Positions 6,869-11,144 of a DNA stretch of 11,144 bases are shown piece after piece. The stretch is taken from positions 1 through 11,144 of the forward strand of contig DATDPS010000145.1 of NCBI GenBank assembly GCA_035292625.1, written 5' to 3'. The stretch comes from SHZL01 sp035292625. GTDB lineage: Bacteria > Pseudomonadota > Gammaproteobacteria > Xanthomonadales > SZUA-36. Positions within the stretch are counted from its first letter, which is position 1. Each line of letters begins with the position of its first letter. The notes under the pieces are model-generated. The model was not told where the DNA came from and searched no databases. It worked only from the letters and a program-made list of their open reading frames with translations. The position numbers were made by a program, and so were the translations under genes.

Positions 6869-8286
6869 TGCGACACCTCTTCGGGCTGATAGGCTTTGGC
6901 CATGGCGGCGATCTGCGAGCTGAAGGGATCGATGGCCTGGGCAGCCGACAGGGCCTCCCGGGCTTCGCGGTTTCTTCCTGCCCGATGCAGCAAGGCCGCA
7001 TACTGCATATGGGGCCTCGGATTGGCGCTGGATTTTGCCGCGGCGTCCTGCCACAGGCTGAGTTCGGTCCGAAATAGTTCGGCACGCTGCACGCTTGCGC
7101 CGGCCAGCGGAACCAGCAGCGCCAGGGCGACAACGCCCGCCGCCAGGCCGGGGCCCGCAGGAAAAATTGCGCTGCCCGTGGCCGCACTCTTGCTGGCTTT
7201 GCCACGAACGCCTTCGAAGACGGTGAGCAGGATGGGCGCGGCGAGGAGCAGCAAGCCTGCCAGCGCCAGGCTCAAGGGACGGTTGGACAGCGCATCGAGC
7301 TTGGGGATCAGTGACTGGGTGGGCAGCAAGGCTGCCAGCCACAGGGCCAGGCCAACGGCGGCAATTCGCGAACGCCGCAGCAGCAGGACAATTCCCGCTG
7401 CGGCAGCGAGATAAAGGCCGAGGCCGAACAGGAACAGCGGATCAGTGGCTTTGCCTGGCAAGGGCAGGCCGTAATCGACGGACAGCCGCACGGGGTGTAG
7501 CAAGAGGTCCAGTCCAAGCGGCACCGCTCCCACCTGGCTGAAGAAGCTGTGCCAGAAGGGCCGGCCCAGCAAAGAGAACTCGGCCAGTTGCAGGTAACGG
7601 GGCGTGGTCAGCATCCACAACAGCGCCAACGCAGCCCCCGCCAGAATGGGTGACAACTCGCGCAAGACGCTACGCGTTGACACTCCCGGGCGGCTGGCCG
7701 CCAGTGCGGCAAGCGGCAGCAGCCCAGCCAACGCGGTCTCCCGGGCCAGGCAGGCGAGTACGAACAGGATGGCTGAGAGCAGCGGTCGCGAGCGCTCCAG
7801 CGCAAGCAATGCGATCAGCAGGAATACCGCGGACAACAGCGCAGTGCGGCCGCTCAGCAGCAGGACACTGTCGGCTTGGACCGGATGGAGGAACCACACG
7901 GCAGCCAGCATCAGAGCGCCGAACGGCGCCGCGCGGGGTTCCAGTCGAGCGATCAGCAGGCCGAGCAGCACAGCAGCGAGCGCGAACAGCATGAATGAAA
8001 CGACGCGCCGCGCCGCGGGTTGGCCGGATAGCCCGGCCTCGGCCTCGAGGGCATAACTGAGCTTGGTCGCCGGCCGCAGGGTCCGCGGCAGGAAGGTTCC
8101 CCAGGCGTCCAGCGACTGGCTGGCTGGGTCGCCCAGCGGTGTCACATAATCGTCGAACTGGTAGGGTCCGTTGAGACCGGCTGACCAGGTGGAAAGTCCG
8201 GCAATCAGAACAAGCATGGCACCGATCGCCAGAAGCGACCGCTGCATGCCGGATGAGCGGCGGGAATTCATTCCGTCTGAAGACAC
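6865..8286 (-). CDS. Multi-pass GT-C glycosyltransferase-like protein with C-terminal TPR (TMTC-like)
   Basis: A 473-residue polytopic membrane protein with about ten hydrophobic segments and a soluble tail. After the first helix (about 16-35) comes FDDY (44-47), the place of the acidic catalytic loop in GT-C enzymes. RPATKLSYAL (71-80), HPVQADSVLLLSGR (134-147) and LARETAL (180-186) resemble conserved stretches of the TMTC O-mannosyltransferase group, and residues 409-462 form a TPR-like tail (LWQDAAAKS...NPRPHMQYAALLHRAGR). Such enzymes use polyprenyl-phosphate sugars and glycosylate exported proteins or lipids; the substrate here is unknown. The start is a GTG at 8286 with GGAGG 6 bases upstream, preferred over the in-frame ATG at 8271. 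It is the first gene of the six-gene operon and overlaps the next gene by 4 bp. I am confident of the architecture, less so of the reaction. Confidence 0.82.
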   Translation of the reverse strand: MSSDGMNSRRSSGMQRSLLAIGAMLVLIAGLSTWSAGLNGPYQFDDYVTPLGDPASQSLDAWGTFLPRTLRPATKLSYALEAEAGLSGQPAARRVVSFMLFALAAVLLGLLIARLEPRAAPFGALMLAAVWFLHPVQADSVLLLSGRTALLSAVFLLIALLALERSRPLLSAILFVLACLARETALAGLLPLAALAASRPGVSTRSVLRELSPILAGAALALLWMLTTPRYLQLAEFSLLGRPFWHSFFSQVGAVPLGLDLLLHPVRLSVDYGLPLPGKATDPLFLFGLGLYLAAAAGIVLLLRRSRIAAVGLALWLAALLPTQSLIPKLDALSNRPLSLALAGLLLLAAPILLTVFEGVRGKASKSAATGSAIFPAGPGLAAGVVALALLVPLAGASVQRAELFRTELSLWQDAAAKSSANPRPHMQYAALLHRAGRNREAREALSAAQAIDPFSSQIAAMAKAYQPEEVSQ

Positions 8287-8292
8287 TCAATG

Positions 8293-8297
8293 CCTCC
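8293..8297 (-). promoter_or_regulatory. Ribosome binding site that decides the GTG start of the transferase gene
   Basis: GGAGG on the minus strand, separated by 6 bases from the GTG at 8286. The alternative ATG 15 bases further in has no comparable site at proper distance. Confidence 0.7.
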
Positions 8298-8407
8298 ACA
8301 AGGATAGTTGCAGAATGTTACGCCGATCACCTGGCGGGGAGAAGGGAATCCCGGAAGCACAATCAGGGCCGGGTAAGGCTGCCAGCCATTGACCGGCATG
8401 ACGATGG

Positions 8408-8424
8408 GTCAAGCCCGGGTTGAC
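8408..8424. repeat. 17-bp quasi-palindrome between the M13 gene and the operon
   Basis: GTCAA and TTGAC arms flank a GCCCGGG core. Removing the single G at 8413 would make a perfect 16-bp palindrome. It has no loop, so it fits a protein-binding site better than a terminator. It lies 11 bp beyond the M13 stop codon and about 120 bp before the operon's first start. No regulator can be named. Confidence 0.3.
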
Positions 8425-8435
8425 GGATCAGCGCC

Positions 8436-10541
8436 TTACCACAAGCGCACGCGCTGCTCCGGTGGCAGCCACATGCCGTCGCCTTCGGCTGTGTTGAAGG
8501 CTTCGTGGAAGGCGTCCAGGTTGCGGTAGACGCCGTTGACGCGGTACTTCAGTGGCGAGTGCGGATCAGAGGCCAGTTGGCCGATGACCGCTTCGTCCCT
8601 GTATTTGCCCTTGCGCGACATAGCGTAACCGATGAAAAAGCGCTGCGGTCCGGTGAAGCCATCGATCACCGGTGGTTCGGCGCCATCGAGGCTGCGGATG
8701 TAGGCACGGTAGGCCATGGCCACGCCCGATACATCGCCGATGTTTTCCCCCAGGGTCAACTCGCCGTTGACCCGCATGCCCGGCAACGGTTCAAACTCGC
8801 TGTACTGCGCCACCAGCGCAGCAGCCAGTTCCTCGAATGCGGCGCGATCTTCTTCCGTCCACCAGTTCGACAGGTTGCCGTCGCCATCGAACTTGCTGCC
8901 GGAGTCATCGAATCCGTGGCTGATCTCGTGACCGATCACGCCACCGACAGCGCCATAGTTGATCGCATCATCGGCGTCGAGCTGGAAAAACGGTGGCTGT
9001 AGACGGGCGGCGGGAAAGACGATTTCGTTCTTGGTCGGGTCGTAGTAGGCATTCACCGTTTGCGGGGTCATGAACCACTCCTTGCGGTCCACTGGCTTGC
9101 CCAGCTTGTCGATTTCCTGTTGGTGGTTCCATTCGATCGCGCGCCGCAAATTGCCAATGTTGTCTCCAGCGATGATCTCGAGATCGGAATAATCTTTCCA
9201 CTCGTCCGGGTAGCCGATCTTTGGCGTGAATTTCGCCAGCTTTTCCTGCGCCCTGGCGCGGGTTTCCGGGCTCATCCACTGCAGGCTTTCCAGGCTTTCG
9301 TTCAAGGTCGCGATGACATTGCTGACCAGCACTTCCATCTTCTGCCTGGCTTCGGGCGGGAAATGCTGCGCCACGTACAGTTTCCCGACGGCTTCGCCCA
9401 CCAGGGTATTGACCAGGCTGACACCCAGCTTCCAGCGCGGGCGTTCTTCCTGCTGGCCGTTCAGGATGCGGTTGCGGTAGTCAAAGCGGGTGGCGGCGGT
9501 AATGGCATCGAGATAGAGGCCGCGGCTGTCCAGCACGCGGAAGCTCAGGTAGGCCTTCCAGTCATCGAGGGGAGTTTCCCGCAGCAGGCGATCCAGGGCC
9601 GCGAAATAGCTGGGCTGATAGAGCACGAATGAATTTACTGCCTGCAAACCCAGCGCGTCCTGTACGACCAGCCAGTCCATGTCAGGGCCCAGTTGCACCA
9701 GTTCGCTGATGGCGTAGGGGTTGTAGGTTTTCTCGGGATCCCGGTTTTCAACCTCGTCCCACTGGACCTCAGCCAGTGCCTGCTCGAGGGCAACTACCCG
9801 GCCCGCGGCTGTTTCTGCTTCGGTAACTTTCATTCCAGAACGGACCAGCAGCCTGGCGATATAGCCCGGTAAGGCTTCCCGGGCGGTTTTGAAATTCTCA
9901 TTCTCCAGTTCCAGGTAGTAATCCCGGTTTGGCATGGTCAGTCCGCTCTGCTCGAAATACACGGCATTGGTGGATGAATCCTTCAGGTCCGGAAAAATCT
10001 CCATGGTATAGGGCGTCTGGATGGAGGCGCGATAGAGCTGTGCCATGGTCCGCGCCAGCGATGCGGTATCACTGATGGACGCTACCCGGTCCAGCTCCTG
10101 CCGCACGGCTGCGACGCCACGCGCGTTGATGGCCTCCTCATCCATCCAGCTGTTGAAGATGTCACCGACCTGCTGCGTTTCCGTTCCGGGTTCACCGGGA
10201 TTGGCTGCGGCCGCCTCGATGATCTGCTTCAAGGCTTCTTCGGCGTTTTCATACACCTGGTGATAAACGGTATAGCCGGAATAGATCGGCGGGATCTCTG
10301 ATGAGTCCAGCCAGCCGCCGTTGACGAACTGGTAAAAGTCTTCTTGCGGCCGGACTGTACGATCCAGGGCGTCCAGGTGGATGCCCGACGCGGGTGCGAT
10401 GACTGCCGTGTTCTGATTAAGAACTGGCGTGGAGGGTTCCTTGACCTTCAGGTCCGAAAGAGCTGGTTCCGGCTGCATCCACAGGTAAACTTCGGCGACC
10501 AGCAGGACGGCAATAAAGAAGTGAATCGGGCGCTTGAACAT
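8436..10541 (-). CDS. M13-family zinc metallopeptidase (neprilysin/PepO-like)
   Basis: A 701-residue oligopeptide endopeptidase, full length for the family. Residues 5-21 are a hydrophobic signal or membrane anchor with no lipobox, so the enzyme acts outside the cytoplasm. The M13 N-terminal domain starts near residue 55, with the characteristic DFYQFVNGGW (68-77). The catalytic domain carries NAYY (497-500), which positions substrate, then the zinc motif HEISH (538-542; H538 and H542 ligands, E539 base), and GENIGD (598-603) with third ligand E599 and the supporting D603. It ends in the family's usual short aromatic C-terminus (VRLW). Start chosen at 10541: AGGAG lies 6 bases upstream and the signal follows at once. 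The frame stays open up to 10772 but would cross the intergenic hairpin and add 77 residues unlike the family. Such enzymes trim small peptides; the substrate is unknown. Confidence 0.96.
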   Translation of the reverse strand: MFKRPIHFFIAVLLVAEVYLWMQPEPALSDLKVKEPSTPVLNQNTAVIAPASGIHLDALDRTVRPQEDFYQFVNGGWLDSSEIPPIYSGYTVYHQVYENAEEALKQIIEAAAANPGEPGTETQQVGDIFNSWMDEEAINARGVAAVRQELDRVASISDTASLARTMAQLYRASIQTPYTMEIFPDLKDSSTNAVYFEQSGLTMPNRDYYLELENENFKTAREALPGYIARLLVRSGMKVTEAETAAGRVVALEQALAEVQWDEVENRDPEKTYNPYAISELVQLGPDMDWLVVQDALGLQAVNSFVLYQPSYFAALDRLLRETPLDDWKAYLSFRVLDSRGLYLDAITAATRFDYRNRILNGQQEERPRWKLGVSLVNTLVGEAVGKLYVAQHFPPEARQKMEVLVSNVIATLNESLESLQWMSPETRARAQEKLAKFTPKIGYPDEWKDYSDLEIIAGDNIGNLRRAIEWNHQQEIDKLGKPVDRKEWFMTPQTVNAYYDPTKNEIVFPAARLQPPFFQLDADDAINYGAVGGVIGHEISHGFDDSGSKFDGDGNLSNWWTEEDRAAFEELAAALVAQYSEFEPLPGMRVNGELTLGENIGDVSGVAMAYRAYIRSLDGAEPPVIDGFTGPQRFFIGYAMSRKGKYRDEAVIGQLASDPHSPLKYRVNGVYRNLDAFHEAFNTAEGDGMWLPPEQRVRLW

Positions 10542-10575
10542 GAAAACTCCTGGAAAGGCGCACGCAGTTTGACAA

Positions 10576-10609
10576 AGGGGTGGATTATCCCGGTTCCATC
10601 TCCACCCCT
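10576..10609 (-). promoter_or_regulatory. Inverted repeat around a -10-like element upstream of the M13 gene
   Basis: Read on the minus strand, AGGGGTGG (10609-10602) and CCACCCCT (10583-10576) form perfect 8-bp arms separated by 18 bases. The spacer ends in GATAAT (10589-10584), five of six matches to a -10 hexamer, with no clear -35. The arms lie 35-68 bases before the M13 ATG. They could be an operator covering the promoter, or a hairpin followed by TTT that ends transcription from the upstream membrane-protein gene. The repeat is seen directly; the role is undecided. Confidence 0.4.
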
Positions 10610-10638
10610 CCCAGTGCCATTGGTTGGGAAGAATCCGT

Positions 10639-10662
10639 GCCGGGCCCGCCATGGGGCCCGGC
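10639..10662 (-). terminator. Strong GC hairpin downstream of the small membrane-protein gene
   Basis: GCCGGGCCC (10639-10647) and GGGCCCGGC (10654-10662) form a perfect 9-bp stem with a 6-base loop. It lies 25 bases past the TAG of the membrane-protein gene on the minus strand. The following minus-strand sequence (ACGGATTCTT) has only a few scattered Ts, so it is a poor intrinsic terminator by the strict rule but a likely 3'-end structure. Confidence 0.5.
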
Positions 10663-10687
10663 CCGCGTGTCAGATCATGAAAGAATT

Positions 10688-11143
10688 CTAGCCAGGGGAA
10701 AGCTTGGTGCAAACCAAACCCAGCACGGCGCCGCTGACGACATAAATCAACAGGCTTTCGACATTCCACCACAGCCAGATCTCATTCGGCAGGTTGAAAA
10801 CGCCAGACCAGCCGGCAGACATTGTCGCCGAGAAAAGGAAGGTGATCACGCCAAACTTCAAGCCTTTCACCAGGCCGGAACCGTCCAGCGCCGGGCGGAT
10901 ATTGTCGTAGATTCCGGCCAGGATAAACGCTGCGATCAGGCCGGTGGCGATCCAACGCGGCATCAATGCAGCCATGTCCGGCGGATCCTGATTCAGCTCC
11001 GGGCGCCAGAAAGCTGCCGTAGCATCGTACACTTCCGCCAGGATGCCATCGTGGATGAACGGGGCGGTAGCCATCGACACGATGAATTGGGCTACATAGA
11101 ACGCGAGACCGCCGAGCAGGATGACTTTGAGATTGAATTTCAT
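10688..11143 (-). CDS. Small four-helix membrane protein, function unknown
   Basis: A 151-residue hydrophobic protein. Four membrane segments are visible at about 7-27, 63-83, 95-115 and 122-146. The loop after helix 1 (about 28-60) is acidic and aromatic (HDGILAEVYDATAAFWRPEL). The pattern recalls small uncharacterised bacterial inner-membrane proteins, but I cannot assign a family. The ATG at 11143 is one base from the window edge, so its ribosome site and any upstream extension cannot be judged; a Lys-containing start followed by a hydrophobic helix makes it reasonable. It lies upstream of the M13 gene on the same strand, but the 146-bp gap with a hairpin suggests separate transcription. 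Confidence 0.7.
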   Translation of the reverse strand: MKFNLKVILLGGLAFYVAQFIVSMATAPFIHDGILAEVYDATAAFWRPELNQDPPDMAALMPRWIATGLIAAFILAGIYDNIRPALDGSGLVKGLKFGVITFLFSATMSAGWSGVFNLPNEIWLWWNVESLLIYVVSGAVLGLVCTKLSPG

Positions 11144-11144
11144 C

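Larger units (their letters stand above)
8287..8435 (-). other. Intergenic region upstream of the six-gene operon
   Basis: This 149-bp gap must hold the operon promoter if the operon is not read through from the M13 gene. A TAACAT at about 35 bases before the GTG is a weak -10 candidate with no good -35. A quasi-palindrome at 8408-8424 is annotated separately. No terminator with a U-run is visible after the M13 stop, so partial read-through from the M13 gene is possible. Confidence 0.4.

Noticed and set aside
6869..7342. Upstream extension of the HExxH protein frame to 415 residues
   Set aside because: The extra 158 codons lie inside the GT-C transferase gene in another frame and give no domain. 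The start at 6868 has a ribosome site, an ATGA overlap and an immediate export signal.
10542..10772. 77-residue N-terminal extension of the M13 peptidase
   Set aside because: It would cross the GC hairpin, overlap the neighbouring gene and precede a good signal sequence; the AGGAG site fits the start at 10541.

Overview
The window looks like chromosomal DNA from a GC-rich gammaproteobacterium, probably of the Xanthomonadales/Chromatiales type. This is inferred from the mix of families (Ada, M13 and M48 peptidases, CHASE2-cyclase, TPR-tailed GT-C transferase) and the base composition; no marker gene is present to confirm it. I see no tRNA, rRNA, CRISPR array, insertion sequence or prophage gene.

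Left part (1-1566): the 5' end of a small minus-strand gene leaves the window on the left. A divergent intergenic region of about 330 bp follows, and then a complete plus-strand ada gene for the alkylation-damage sensor and repair protein. A site with the exact Ada-box pattern AAT-N6-GCAA lies 67 bp before the ada start codon, which suggests the classic autoregulation. The 3' end of ada runs into a REP-like hairpin that separates it from the convergent operon.

Middle (1567-8286, minus strand): six genes are packed head to tail with overlaps of 4 bp or gaps of 4-5 bp, so they almost certainly form one transcript. In transcription order they are: a multi-pass GT-C glycosyltransferase-like protein with a TPR tail (TMTC-like); an exported cysteine-rich protein with an HExxH motif; a lipoprotein with HEAT-like helices; a CHASE2 class III adenylate cyclase; an exported SH3b protein; and an exported M48 zinc metalloprotease. 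All six are predicted to be membrane or envelope proteins. Together they look like an envelope module that pairs extracytoplasmic sensing and cAMP signalling with proteolysis and possible glycan transfer. The grouping is clear from the sequence; the joint function is inference.

Right part (8436-11143, minus strand): a full-length membrane-anchored M13 (neprilysin/PepO-like) zinc peptidase, preceded by a small four-helix membrane protein of unknown function. The gap between these two holds a strong GC hairpin (probable terminator) and an inverted repeat that brackets a -10-like hexamer, likely part of the M13 gene's control region. The most unusual items are the six-gene operon, its unclassified HExxH protein, and the TMTC-like transferase at its head.
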